64,000 bases of DNA from Pontibacter russatus. Lineage in GTDB: Bacteria > Bacteroidota > Bacteroidia > Cytophagales > Hymenobacteraceae. The position numbers and the translations under genes are program-made. A model generated the notes under the pieces. The model had not been told where the DNA came from and did not search any database. It saw only the letters and a program-made list of their open reading frames with translations. Where the stretch lies: assembly GCF_009931655.1 (NCBI RefSeq), contig NZ_CP047984.1, positions 4,667,001-4,731,000 of the forward strand. The letters are read 5' to 3'. Below are positions 51,619 to 59,754 of this stretch, piece after piece (position 1 is the first letter of the stretch; each line of letters begins with the position of its first letter).

Positions 51619-51831
51619 ATGGGAGTTACTAGATTAAAGAGAAAAGACCGTAAGAATAAAGCGAGGGCAAACAACAGAGTAGCAAGAATTAAGCAGCTGT
51701 TGCTGACACCCGTTATCAGGAACGTAGACATGGACGAGCTGAGAGCTCAGTTCGGCGAGGCTCCGAAAAACAAGAAAGCGGAGACTGCGGAAGCGCCAGC
51801 TGCACAGAAGGAAGAGACGCCTGCTGCGTAG
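51619..51831 (+). CDS. Small basic protein conserved in Bacteroidota
   Basis: This 70-aa protein has a very basic N-terminal half (MGVTRLKRKDRKNKARANNR) and an Ala/Glu-rich tail ending KEETPAA. The pattern resembles small ribosome- or nucleic-acid-associated proteins, and I recall similar short proteins in many Bacteroidota genomes, unnamed. It has its own -7 element and a terminator, with no operon partners. Function unknown; RNA binding is only suggested by charge. Confidence 0.8.
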   Translation: MGVTRLKRKDRKNKARANNRVARIKQLLLTPVIRNVDMDELRAQFGEAPKNKKAETAEAPAAQKEETPAA

Positions 51832-51910
51832 TTCTTTTTAGGGGAACGTGAGCCCATCTGCCTGCCGCTGCTATTCCGGCAAATGGCGGCGGCTTACTAA
51901 AAAGACTTCA

Positions 51911-51943
51911 GAGTGTGTTTGCCACGGCAGGCACACTTTTTTT
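51911..51943 (+). terminator. Terminator of the small basic protein gene
   Basis: AGTGTG...GCC pairs with GGC...ACACT with a small bulge, followed by a run of seven to eight T, about 80 nt after the stop at 51831 and just before the convergent phosphodiesterase gene. Confidence 0.7.
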
Positions 51944-52439
51944 ATGCCCTTTTGCCAAGCTCTATCACCTGCAGGTCCCGTACCTGGCCCTCCCGCACCT
52001 CAAAGCGCACCATCGTCCGCATCTGGTGGAAACCGTGCCGGCCAGCCGCGCCGGGATTGATGTGCAGCAGGTTGCGGAGATTTTTGTCAGTCATCACTTT
52101 CAGGATGTGCGAGTGGCCGGTTATAAATAGGCCGGGAGGATTGGCTTTGATGATGTCGCGCACATCAGGATGGTATTTGCCGGGGTAGCCGCCTGTATGG
52201 GTCATCAGCACGTCCAGCCCGCCCACCTCAAAACGCGCTACCTTGGGGTGCAGCTTCCGCACATCCTGCCCGTCGATGTTGCCATATACGCCCCGCAGGG
52301 GAGCCAGCTCACGCAGCCGCTCCGATACCTCCGCTGTCCCGAAGTCACCGGCGTGCCATATCTCATCCCTGTCCGAGAGGAGGCGCAGCATTTGGTCGTC
52401 GAGGTAGGAGTGGGTGTCGGAGAGGAGGCCTATTTTCAT
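51942..52439 (-). CDS. Metallophosphoesterase, YfcE/MJ0936 type
   Basis: This 165-aa calcineurin-like phosphodiesterase has all family motifs: GLLSDTHSY (Asp and His), IWHAGDFG (Asp), YGNIDG (Asn-Asp), LMTHTGGYPG (His) and ITGHSH (two His). These bind two metals, usually Mn or Ni. YfcE relatives hydrolyse phosphodiesters in vitro; the cellular substrate is unknown. It is a stand-alone gene on the minus strand. Confidence 0.93.
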   Translation of the reverse strand: MKIGLLSDTHSYLDDQMLRLLSDRDEIWHAGDFGTAEVSERLRELAPLRGVYGNIDGQDVRKLHPKVARFEVGGLDVLMTHTGGYPGKYHPDVRDIIKANPPGLFITGHSHILKVMTDKNLRNLLHINPGAAGRHGFHQMRTMVRFEVREGQVRDLQVIELGKRA

Positions 52440-52539
52440 GTGACTTTTCTTAACACGCCCGCGCTGGTGGAGCGGGCAGCTATGAAAGGGTTAAGTTTAT
52501 ATATAGGAGGGCAGCGCCGACTTATATATAAACTTAACT

Positions 52540-53058
52540 TTAGTACACGCTCAGGCGGCTTTTTGGTTTCAGGTATTTTTCGAAGAAGGAGGGCCAGAGG
52601 TAATCCGCAGACTGGCGGCCCAGCAGGAGGCGGAGGCCGATGGCCAGGTTAAGCGGGGCCGGGAACGCCGCACCAAGCCCCAGGGGCAGCAGCAAAACCA
52701 ACAGGAGAATGCCCGTAGTGACACCAGCACGGAAGAGCCACCCTTTGGCCCAGATGCTGAGTGCCACCCATAGTTGCAAAGTGGCTAAAGCAAGTATAAA
52801 AACCTGTGTGTTCTGCGAAAACCATCCCAGTATAAATGATTCATAAATCGGAACAACGCTATATCTGGCAAGGCCGAGATAGACTTCAGGGTGAAAAAAG
52901 GCAAGATACACATTCAGCAGACTGGCTACCCCGAAAAACAGCGAGTATGTTAATCGTGCAAGCAAAGGCCTCTCCAGGCACACTACAAGTGTAGTCAACG
53001 CCAGAAAGTTACAAACAGTGTAGGCTGCCCAGAATGCAGCAGGAGAATTTAGATCCAT
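52540..53058 (-). CDS. Hypothetical integral membrane protein
   Basis: This 172-aa protein has about five hydrophobic segments (for example NFLALTTLVVCLE, VFILALATLQLWVALSIW and GILLLVLLLPLGLGAAF) and a basic C-terminal tail (YLKPKSRLSVY). No family motif is recognisable. The spacer before it (52440-52539) has two TATATA copies, and the one after its start toward pyrE is AT-rich without a gene. Confidence 0.8.
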   Translation of the reverse strand: MDLNSPAAFWAAYTVCNFLALTTLVVCLERPLLARLTYSLFFGVASLLNVYLAFFHPEVYLGLARYSVVPIYESFILGWFSQNTQVFILALATLQLWVALSIWAKGWLFRAGVTTGILLLVLLLPLGLGAAFPAPLNLAIGLRLLLGRQSADYLWPSFFEKYLKPKSRLSVY

Positions 53059-53185
53059 TGCTTTGCCCTATTTTATGATACAAAGCTACATATAGTTTTT
53101 GTTAGCGTACAACATTTGGAAATATAATTTTTAAAAGTCTGCACCACAAAAAAAATAAAATATATATTAATGGCATAGTGCAAAT

Positions 53186-53821
53186 TTACCCCCATGTTTC
53201 GGGAGATTTCCGCCACTCCGCCAGCGCTTCCACGGCCGCCGCCGGTATATAGCCATTGGCCAGGGCCGCCTCCAGCAGGGCGTTGTAGTTGCTGAGGCAA
53301 TAGAGCCGCACGCCCGCCTTCCGGAAATTTTCATCGGCCACCGAGAACCCGTAGGTGAAAATGGCGGCCATGCCGACCACCTCGGCCCCTGCGGCCCTTA
53401 TGGCTTCCCCGGCCTTAAGCGAGCTGCCGCCCGTCGATACCAGGTCCTCTACCAACACTACCTTCTGGCCCGGCAGCAGCTTGCCCTCAATCTGGTTGCC
53501 CATGCCGTGCTTCTTCGGTTCCGGGCGCACATACAGGTAGGGCATCTCCAGCAGGTCGGCCACCAGGGCACCCTGTGCGATGCCGGCCGTGGCCACCCCC
53601 GCGATGGCCTCCGCCTCCGGAAACTGCTGCTTTATCAGCTCCGCCAACTGCTGCTTTATATAGCTGCGGATATAAGGGAAGGAGAGCGTAACGCGGTTGT
53701 CGCAATAGATGGGAGAGTTCCAGCCGCTGCTCCACCTGAAGGGCTGTTCCGGCCTTAGTTTTACCGCCTCCGTCTCCAGAAGGAAGGCGGCTACCTGAAG
53801 TGCTGTTTTTGTCTTGTCCAT
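53186..53821 (-). CDS. pyrE: Orotate phosphoribosyltransferase
   Basis: This 211-aa enzyme adds ribose 5-phosphate from PRPP to orotate in UMP synthesis. FRWSSGWNSPIYCDNR is the orotate-side motif, RPEPKKHGMGNQIEG the flexible catalytic loop, and VVLVEDLVSTGGSS the PRPP-binding motif. Length is typical. It is divergent from the Nudix gene at 53929, an arrangement common in Bacteroidota. Confidence 0.96.
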   Translation of the reverse strand: MDKTKTALQVAAFLLETEAVKLRPEQPFRWSSGWNSPIYCDNRVTLSFPYIRSYIKQQLAELIKQQFPEAEAIAGVATAGIAQGALVADLLEMPYLYVRPEPKKHGMGNQIEGKLLPGQKVVLVEDLVSTGGSSLKAGEAIRAAGAEVVGMAAIFTYGFSVADENFRKAGVRLYCLSNYNALLEAALANGYIPAAAVEALAEWRKSPETWG

Positions 53822-53928
53822 GGCCGAATTTACGTAATATTCTTCCTTTTTGGGCCAGCGGATTTTGATTCAGGGGATTTATTTATCTTTTTGCGTAAAT
53901 TTCCGTTCCATCAGAAGCTTGCAAGCGC

Positions 53929-54609
53929 ATGAATGTTTTTATCAACGATATTCCCCTGATTCTGAAACAGGCTTCGGAAAAGGTTTACAAGCACGAGTAC
54001 GACCTCATCCTGAAGGCTTCTGACCACTTCACCTCCAAAGACCTGGTAGGGGATGTGCTGATAAAAGACGCCGATGCGCTCCTGATAGACCGCATTGTGC
54101 GGCTGATGGAGGTGAAAAAGCTAAAGAAGCTCAGCTCCCTCACGCTCGTGACCGGCAAAAAGAAAAAGCTGATCGACCACCTGCAAGACCAGTTCAAGAT
54201 AGTGAAGGCAGCGGGTGGCCTGGTGCTGAAAGACGGGAAAATCCTGATGATTTACCGCCTGGGGGTGTGGGACCTGCCGAAGGGAAAGCTGAACAAGAAG
54301 GAGGAGGTAGAGGCTGGCGCCCTGCGCGAGGTGGAGGAGGAGTGCAACATACAGGTGGAGGTGGTGGGGAAGCTGCCGAAAACCTGGCACTCGTATGCCT
54401 TCAAGGGCAAAAAAATCCTCAAGAAAACGAACTGGTTCGTCATGAACTGCACCGACGACAGCCTGATAAAGCCGCAGGCGGAGGAATTTATCGAGGAGGT
54501 GCGCTGGATGACCCCGGAAGAAGTGAAGGAGGTGCTGCCAAAGGCTTATACCTCCATCGCCTTCATTGTCCGGCACTATCTGCAATCTCTGAAAACTGGA
54601 AAGGTATAA
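53929..54609 (+). CDS. Nudix hydrolase with N-terminal extension
   Basis: This 226-aa protein has an extra N-terminal domain of about 90 residues (MNVFINDIPLILKQ...) before the Nudix fold. The Nudix box lies at about 124-146 (GKLNKKEEVEAGALREVEEE), with REVEEEC supplying metal ligands but Cys replacing the usual Gly after EE. The family hydrolyses nucleoside diphosphate derivatives; the substrate is unknown. Its last 47 nt overlap the end of the convergent coaD gene, so each 3' end is antisense to the other. Confidence 0.92.
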   Translation: MNVFINDIPLILKQASEKVYKHEYDLILKASDHFTSKDLVGDVLIKDADALLIDRIVRLMEVKKLKKLSSLTLVTGKKKKLIDHLQDQFKIVKAAGGLVLKDGKILMIYRLGVWDLPKGKLNKKEEVEAGALREVEEECNIQVEVVGKLPKTWHSYAFKGKKILKKTNWFVMNCTDDSLIKPQAEEFIEEVRWMTPEEVKEVLPKAYTSIAFIVRHYLQSLKTGKV

Positions 54610-55042
54610 ACTCATCCACGTTGCCGCCGAAGCGGTGAATCTCCCGGATGATGGAGGAACTGATGGCCGCCAGCTGCGGGGAGGTAATCAGGAACACGCT
54701 CTCCAGGTCGTGGTTCACGTGGCGGTTGGCCTGCGCGATGGTGTTCTCATACTCAAAGTCGGTGGTGTTGCGCAGCCCGCGCAGCAGAAACTGCGCCCCC
54801 ACCTCCCGGGCAAACTCCGCCGTGAGGCCTTTAAACGTCTGCACCTTTATGTTCTGCTCATCCGCGAACAGGCGCGTCATCACCTCAAACATCTTCTCGA
54901 TGGGTATATAGCGCTGCTTGCTGCTGTTGTTGCCTATTGCCACAATCACCTCGTCAAACAACTTGGCACCACGCAGTACCACATCATGATGCCCGTTCGT
55001 GAAAGGGTCGAAGGAGCCGGGAAACAGAGCGATTCTTTTCAT
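54563..55042 (-). CDS. coaD: Pantetheine-phosphate adenylyltransferase
   Basis: This 159-aa enzyme transfers AMP to 4'-phosphopantetheine, the penultimate step of coenzyme A synthesis. ALFPGSFDPFTNGHHDVV holds the TxGH-type nucleotide-binding motif (Asn-Gly-His-His). FLLRGLRNTTDFEYE and AAISSSIIREI (ISSS-x-x-R) complete the active site. It overlaps the Nudix gene by 47 nt tail to tail. DUF3822 lies upstream on the same strand beyond IR bracket 3. Confidence 0.96.
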   Translation of the reverse strand: MKRIALFPGSFDPFTNGHHDVVLRGAKLFDEVIVAIGNNSSKQRYIPIEKMFEVMTRLFADEQNIKVQTFKGLTAEFAREVGAQFLLRGLRNTTDFEYENTIAQANRHVNHDLESVFLITSPQLAAISSSIIREIHRFGGNVDEFIPFQFSEIADSAGQ

Positions 55043-55066
55043 GAGCTAATTGTTAGTTGACGGTTG

Positions 55067-55235
55067 TTGATTGCTGTATGGTCAATTGTTGGATTGCTAA
55101 ATTGTTGTTGCGTTCGGGGCCTGCGTTATTTTTTGTTTGCCACTTGTATGCTGTTATATGGTGTAAAGCCTGCATTATATATAAATGTTGATTCAACCTT
55201 GCAGCCATTTAACAATTTAACCATACAGCAATCAA
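55067..55235. repeat. Spacer bracketed by inverted arms (IR bracket 3)
   Basis: TTGATTGCTGTATGGT at 55067-55082 has an exact reverse complement at 55220-55235, and the match extends imperfectly (CAATTG against TAAATTG). The arms lie between DUF3822 and coaD, which are read in the same direction, so the hairpin would form in the coaD leader. Flanking sequence at 55228-55256 repeats CAATCAA/AATCAGC units. Confidence 0.75.
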
Positions 55236-55258
55236 TAAATAGTAATCAGCAATCAAAT

Positions 55259-56146
55259 CTACTCACACAAGTGCAGGCTGTACAGCTCGAAGTAGCGGTG
55301 ATCGAACATGTCGTGGAATTTGTAGCTGTACTCCACGTCAGTCGGTTTCTTCCCCAACTTCACGTGCCGCACGTACTTCTGCAGGACATGGAAAAGGGAG
55401 GAGTCGTGGGTGATGTCGCCCCACACCAGCAGGGTCTCCTGCTCCGGGTTCAGCTTCTGCTCCTGCATCACGAACACGATAAAGTATATGAAATCCTCCG
55501 GGGTCTGGTACTGGAAGACGTTGCAGAACTCCAGCCCGCTCTGGTTTACCACCAGGATGGTGACATAGCTGCGCTCCACAAAAAGGCACATGTGCCGGGC
55601 GGGGCTGCGGTCAGTGTGGTGCAGGATGCTGCGGATGAGGGCGCTGGTCTGGTGTACCATCTGCACCCGCTTCCGGGGGAAAAGGTCGTGTAGGGCATTG
55701 CAGACGGCGGCGTCCGCCGAGAAAATATTGACGGCCTCCAACCCGCCGTGGCGGTAGCTGAGCACCTCCTCCTCACGTGTGTTCAGTCCGCTGTTCAGGC
55801 GCAGGTAGTCCTGCCGGTGGGCCGGATCATAGAGTGTCTCGGGCACCAGCGTAAAATGCAGGTTGCTGAGCGAGGCCCGCACCACGTTCCACTGCTGCTC
55901 CTGCAGCAAGGGGTTTTCGGAGGCGATCAGCCGCAGTTGCTCCGCCACCTGCAGCGGCGTGAACACCGTGATCAGCTCATAATCTTCCAGCACCACAAAC
56001 TTGTTGCGCACCGTGTCGGCCACGGCCAGGCGAATGGCCTTCGGGCTGAGCGCTATATATAGGTTGCAGTAGGACGCTTGCGAAAGAGCAAACGCCTCGT
56101 CTTCTATCTGGTGGGAGAGCCGGTAATGTGTGTTGACAGTATCCAA
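55259..56146 (-). CDS. DUF3822 family protein
   Basis: This 295-aa protein matches DUF3822, a Bacteroidota-specific family. Typical stretches are YCNLYIALSPKAIRLAV near the start and VERSYVTILVVNQSGLEFCN in the second half, both resembling the strand-turn elements of an actin/ASKHA-like fold (inference). Members usually sit beside coaD and rsmD; rsmD is absent here. Function unknown. Confidence 0.85.
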   Translation of the reverse strand: MDTVNTHYRLSHQIEDEAFALSQASYCNLYIALSPKAIRLAVADTVRNKFVVLEDYELITVFTPLQVAEQLRLIASENPLLQEQQWNVVRASLSNLHFTLVPETLYDPAHRQDYLRLNSGLNTREEEVLSYRHGGLEAVNIFSADAAVCNALHDLFPRKRVQMVHQTSALIRSILHHTDRSPARHMCLFVERSYVTILVVNQSGLEFCNVFQYQTPEDFIYFIVFVMQEQKLNPEQETLLVWGDITHDSSLFHVLQKYVRHVKLGKKPTDVEYSYKFHDMFDHRYFELYSLHLCE

Positions 56147-56225
56147 ACTAAGCTACGTTATATATAAAGCCGCTTTGCGCCGGGGCTTTCTGCAAGTATA
56201 TATAAATTATGGCAAAAGGCAGCCG

Positions 56226-56720
56226 CTACGCTATAAAGTAATGGTTCTGGCCCAGCAGGTCGTCGAGGGAGAGCAGCAGCTGGAGGCTGCGGTGCTTGTC
56301 TTTGAAAGGGATGGCCTGCAGCTCTTTTAAAGTGAGCCACTGCACATGCTCCAGCAACGCCTCGCCCGGTGCCGCCTCCGGGTCAGTGCCCGTGCGCAGG
56401 CTGCCGCCGGTTATATGCACCTCAAAGAAAAACTCGATGGCGTGCAGGGGCGGCTGCAGAAACTCGTTCACGAACAGGAAGCGCTCCACCCGCACCTCCA
56501 GCCCCGTTTCTTCCAGCAGCTCGCGCCTCAGGCATTCCTGCACGGTTTCACCGTAGAGCAGGCCCCCTCCGGGCGGTGCCCAGAAGGCATTGTTTCCGAT
56601 GGTGCTGCCATGGCGCACCAGCAGCAGCCTGTTATCCTGGATGCAGATGCCGCACGCGCGCGCGCGCAGCTTGCCGGCGTAGGCGGCGGCTTTGGGGTTT
56701 AAGGGGGCAGAAACGGACAT
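56226..56720 (-). CDS. Nudix hydrolase
   Basis: This 164-aa protein has a canonical Nudix box, [23 protein letters not shown], at about 51-73 with all metal-binding Glu. [20 protein letters not shown] is the preceding strand pair. The substrate is unknown; similar proteins are annotated as ADP-ribose pyrophosphatases or MutT-like. It diverges from the hotdog thioesterase gene, whose start codon lies 38 nt away. Confidence 0.92.
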   Translation of the reverse strand: MSVSAPLNPKAAAYAGKLRARACGICIQDNRLLLVRHGSTIGNNAFWAPPGGGLLYGETVQECLRRELLEETGLEVRVERFLFVNEFLQPPLHAIEFFFEVHITGGSLRTGTDPEAAPGEALLEHVQWLTLKELQAIPFKDKHRSLQLLLSLDDLLGQNHYFIA

Positions 56721-56722
56721 AT

Positions 56723-56753
56723 TTTGTGAAACGTGCTTTAGGCAGTACTTTTA
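56723..56753 (+). promoter_or_regulatory. Near-consensus promoter very close to the thioesterase start
   Basis: TTTG (56723-56726), 19 nt and TACTTTTA (56746-56753) match the Bacteroidota promoter but for the last base. The ATG at 56758 begins only 5 nt later, so the message would be leaderless, or the true start may be the Met at 56824. Confidence 0.45.
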
Positions 56754-56757
56754 CTCC

Positions 56758-57222
56758 ATGATCAAAACCTTCAACCCTGATTACGAGCAGGACATCCGGC
56801 AGAAACTGGAGCACCAGGAATATATGAAGCTCGTAGGCTTTACTGTAACAAAGATAGCGGTTGGCCGGATAGAAGGCGAATTAAACCTGACACAGCGGCA
56901 CCGCCAGCACACCGGCTTCGCCCACGGCGGGCTTATCGCCACGCTGGCCGACATCGTGGCGGGCTTTGCCGCTGTCAGCCTCGTGCCGAAAGGCCTCCAG
57001 GTGGTGACGGCAGAGCTGAAAGTGTCGTACTTCCACCCGGGCGTCGGCGATAAGCTTCTGGCGAGGGGCTATGTGCTCAAACCGGGCCGCAGGCTCAACT
57101 TCTGCGAAGCCGAGGTGTTCGAGGTGCGGGAGGGGGTTGCGCCGCTCCTCATTGCCAAAGCCTCCGCCACCATGGCCACCATAACCCCAGAAGACAGGAA
57201 GCGTATGGTATATAATCAGTGA
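56758..57222 (+). CDS. PaaI-like hotdog thioesterase
   Basis: This is a 154-aa acyl-CoA thioesterase-like protein. QHTGFAHGGLIATLADIVAGFAA contains the hotdog catalytic elements (HGG and the Asp of the helix), and VTAELKVSYFHP the following strand. I start it at MIKTFNPDYEQDI (56758), since homologues include this N-terminal helix; an in-frame ATG at 56692 overlaps the divergent Nudix gene. Likely substrates are aromatic or medium-chain acyl-CoA. A promoter-like pair lies unusually close to the start. Confidence 0.9.
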   Translation: MIKTFNPDYEQDIRQKLEHQEYMKLVGFTVTKIAVGRIEGELNLTQRHRQHTGFAHGGLIATLADIVAGFAAVSLVPKGLQVVTAELKVSYFHPGVGDKLLARGYVLKPGRRLNFCEAEVFEVREGVAPLLIAKASATMATITPEDRKRMVYNQ

Positions 57223-57339
57223 AAAATTGTCTGAACTGCGGACGGCAACTGTTTTTTTTGCCTCTGAAGACAAATAATTTGAAATTGATGAACATTGTTA
57301 CGCATTATTATGTACTTTTAGGAAAAACAAAATTATATC

Positions 57340-57531
57340 ATGAACAAAGGAGTAGTAAAGTTCTTTAATGAGACGAAAGGATTTGGTTTCATTAAGGATG
57401 AAAGCACAGGACAAGAGTATTTCGTACATGTTAGCGGTCTTGTTGACGAGATCAGAGAAAATGACGAAGTTACCTATGAACTTCAGGAAGGAAGAAAAGG
57501 ACTGAACGCTGTAAATGTTAAAAGAGCTTAG
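57340..57531 (+). CDS. Cold-shock protein (CspA family)
   Basis: This 63-aa single-stranded nucleic-acid-binding protein has RNP1 in KGFGFI and RNP2 in YFVHVSGL, both complete. MNKGVVKFFNETKGFGFIK is the standard start. Cold-shock proteins melt RNA secondary structure. TACTTTTA at 57313-57320 may be its -7 element, and a strong terminator follows at 57563. Confidence 0.96.
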   Translation: MNKGVVKFFNETKGFGFIKDESTGQEYFVHVSGLVDEIRENDEVTYELQEGRKGLNAVNVKRA

Positions 57532-57562
57532 TTCTTATACCATACACAGTAATGAAAATTTT

Positions 57563-57594
57563 AAAAGCCTTACCATAGCGTAAGGCTTTTTTTT
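57563..57594 (+). terminator. Terminator of the cold-shock gene
   Basis: AAAAGCCTTA pairs with TAAGGCTTTT around an 8-nt loop and ends in eight T, 31 nt after the stop. The end of the T-run doubles as the TTTG of the next promoter. Confidence 0.95.
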
Positions 57595-57623
57595 GCGCGA
57601 TTGCCCCGGCTGCCGTACCTTTG
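57592..57623 (+). promoter_or_regulatory. Promoter of the SF1 helicase gene
   Basis: TTTG at 57592-57595, 20 nt, then TACCTTTG at 57616-57623 fits the Bacteroidota consensus with one extra spacer base. Transcription from about 57630 leaves a leader of about 130 nt before the helicase start. Confidence 0.7.
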
Positions 57624-57760
57624 CAGTAGCCCTGCGCGGCAGCGAACAGGATGTGGCGGGAGAGTGGCCAACTCAAAATTTCAGCCTGATTTATATATAG
57701 CCAGCACCTGCGGCTAAGCCACCTGGGCAGTGCCGCACCGCTATTTTTCCCGATAATATC

Positions 57761-59167
57761 ATGCGCCCCTTAGAAGCCCTACGAAACAATTTCCCGTTTG
57801 AACCGACCGAAGACCAGGCAAAGCTTTTCACCAGACTGGAGGAGTTTATCCTTGCCAAACAGGAGGAGCGGCAGGTCTTTCTGCTGAAGGGCTTCGCCGG
57901 CACCGGCAAAACCACCGTCATCACCTCGCTGGTGAAAATCCTGAACACCTTTGGATATAAATATGTGCTGCTGGCGCCCACTGGCAGGGCGGCCAAAGTA
58001 ATGGCCAGCTACAGCGGCAAGCCCGCGCACACCATCCACAAAAAGATCTACCGCCAGACCGCCAATCCTTACTCCGAAGGCCTCTCGTTTACGCGCCAGC
58101 CCAACAAGTCAGACAACACCTTATATATAGTGGACGAGTCGTCAATGATCTCGGACGAGAGCAGCTTCGGCGACAAGGGTTTGCTGGAGGATTTGCTGAG
58201 CTACGTGTTTGACAAGAAGAACAACAAGCTGCTGCTGATAGGCGACACGGCGCAGCTGCCGCCGGTCGGGCAGGCGCTGAGCCCCTCGCTGGACGCGGAG
58301 TACCTGAAGCAGAATTTCTGGTGCCATGTGCAGCAGATGGAGCTGCGCCAGGTGATGCGGCAGGCGGAGGCCTCCGGCATCCTGATGAACGCCACCCAAC
58401 TCCGCGACCAGCTGAAGCAGGAGCCGCTCGATATTAAGCTCTTCACCAAAGGCTGGCGCGACATCTTCCGGATGACGGGCGAGAAGCTGGAGGACGGGCT
58501 GCGCTACGCCTACGACAAGTTTGGCGTGGAGAACACCATCATCATCTGCCGCTCCAACAAATCAGCCAACCTCTATAACCAGCACGTGCGGCGGCGCATC
58601 TTTTTTGCCGAGGACGAACTGGGGGTGGGGGATTACCTGATGATTGTGCGCAACAACTACTTCTGGCTGGCTAAAGACTCCGACATCGGCTTCATGGCCA
58701 ACGGCGACTTTGTGGAGGTGACCAAGATTATCCGCTACGAGGACATGTACGGCTTCCGCTTCGCCGATATCCGCATCCGCTTCGTGGATTACCCGGAGGC
58801 GCAGGAGGAGGAGGTGAAGATTATGCTCGACACCCTCTACACCGACACCCCGGCCCTGCCCGCCGACCAGAACAAGAAGCTGTATGAGGCGGTGCTGCAG
58901 GACTATATGGATATATCCACCAAGCGCGAGCGTAGCAAGGAACTGAAAAAGAACCCCTACCTGAACGCGCTGCAGGTGAAGTTTGCCTACGCCCTGACCT
59001 GCCACAAGGCGCAGGGCGGCCAGTGGCAGGCGGTGTTCGTGGACCAGGGCTTCCTGAAGGAGGACATGGTAAACGAGGAGTTTGCCCGCTGGCTTTATAC
59101 GGCCCTCACCCGGTCGTCGGAAGAGCTTTACCTGCTGAACTTTAACCAAAATTTATTAGTTAACTGA
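57761..59167 (+). CDS. Superfamily 1 helicase, RecD2/Dda-like
   Basis: This 468-aa ATPase has Walker A LKGFAGTGKTTVI (about 37-49), motif II TLYIVDESSMISDE, motif III LLIGDTAQLPPVGQ and the C-terminal motifs ALTCHKAQGGQW and WLYTALTRSSEELY. The short length and domain order fit Dda/RecD2-type 5'-3' DNA helicases without the long N-terminus of RecD2. It could act in repair or replication restart. It is a single gene with its own promoter. Confidence 0.93.
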   Translation: MRPLEALRNNFPFEPTEDQAKLFTRLEEFILAKQEERQVFLLKGFAGTGKTTVITSLVKILNTFGYKYVLLAPTGRAAKVMASYSGKPAHTIHKKIYRQTANPYSEGLSFTRQPNKSDNTLYIVDESSMISDESSFGDKGLLEDLLSYVFDKKNNKLLLIGDTAQLPPVGQALSPSLDAEYLKQNFWCHVQQMELRQVMRQAEASGILMNATQLRDQLKQEPLDIKLFTKGWRDIFRMTGEKLEDGLRYAYDKFGVENTIIICRSNKSANLYNQHVRRRIFFAEDELGVGDYLMIVRNNYFWLAKDSDIGFMANGDFVEVTKIIRYEDMYGFRFADIRIRFVDYPEAQEEEVKIMLDTLYTDTPALPADQNKKLYEAVLQDYMDISTKRERSKELKKNPYLNALQVKFAYALTCHKAQGGQWQAVFVDQGFLKEDMVNEEFARWLYTALTRSSEELYLLNFNQNLLVN

Positions 59168-59247
59168 CAAAAGAAAAAGCTATTTTGCATCGTTTTAATT
59201 TTAATATAGTATAATAGCTATTATAACAACCTTAACCCTTTATCCAG

Positions 59248-59697
59248 ATGAAAAAATTACTTCTCTCTTTCGCTTTGGCAGCCCTGGTAGCCGGTGGCAC
59301 TATGGCGCAGGAACAACCAAAGGCCAAGGCGACAGCCCCTCAGGAGCAGGCGAAGAACGGTCCGGCGCTCACCTTCGAGGAAACAGAGCATAACTTCGGC
59401 GACATTGCACAGGGCGATGTGGTGGAGCACACCTTTAAGTTCAAGAACACCGGCACGCAGCCGCTTGTGATTGAGCGCGTGGACGTAACCTGCGGTTGCA
59501 CCACCCCTAACTGGACGAAAGAGCCCGTAATGCCGGGCAAGACCGGTTTTGTGACAGCCAAGTTCAACAGCGCCGGCAAGATGGGGCAGCAGAAGAAGGC
59601 CATCACGGTGCATTCCAACGCCGCAGACGGAGCGAAGTATGTGTACATCGTGACCAACATCAAAGACAAATCGACTGCCAGCGCTGTGAAGCAATAA
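59248..59697 (+). CDS. Secreted DUF1573 protein
   Basis: This 149-aa protein has a signal peptide (MKKLLLSFALAALVAGGTMAQ), a short Ala/Lys/Gln-rich linker and one DUF1573 domain with ETEHNFGDIAQGDVVEH and TCGCTTPNWTKEPVMPGKTG. It is a clear paralogue of the two-domain protein at 21468-22232. Envelope location is likely and the role unknown. TTTG at 59184 with TAGTATAA 19 nt later is a weak promoter candidate. A terminator follows. Confidence 0.93.
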   Translation: MKKLLLSFALAALVAGGTMAQEQPKAKATAPQEQAKNGPALTFEETEHNFGDIAQGDVVEHTFKFKNTGTQPLVIERVDVTCGCTTPNWTKEPVMPGKTGFVTAKFNSAGKMGQQKKAITVHSNAADGAKYVYIVTNIKDKSTASAVKQ

Positions 59698-59726
59698 GCC
59701 CATACGCCAGGCAATGACAATATCTG

Positions 59727-59754
59727 AAAGCCCTCCCTGTAAGGAGGGCTTTTT
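59727..59754 (+). terminator. Terminator of the DUF1573 gene
   Basis: AAAGCCCTCC pairs with GGAGGGCTTT around a 6-nt loop and ends in TTTTT, 30 nt after the stop codon. Confidence 0.93.
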
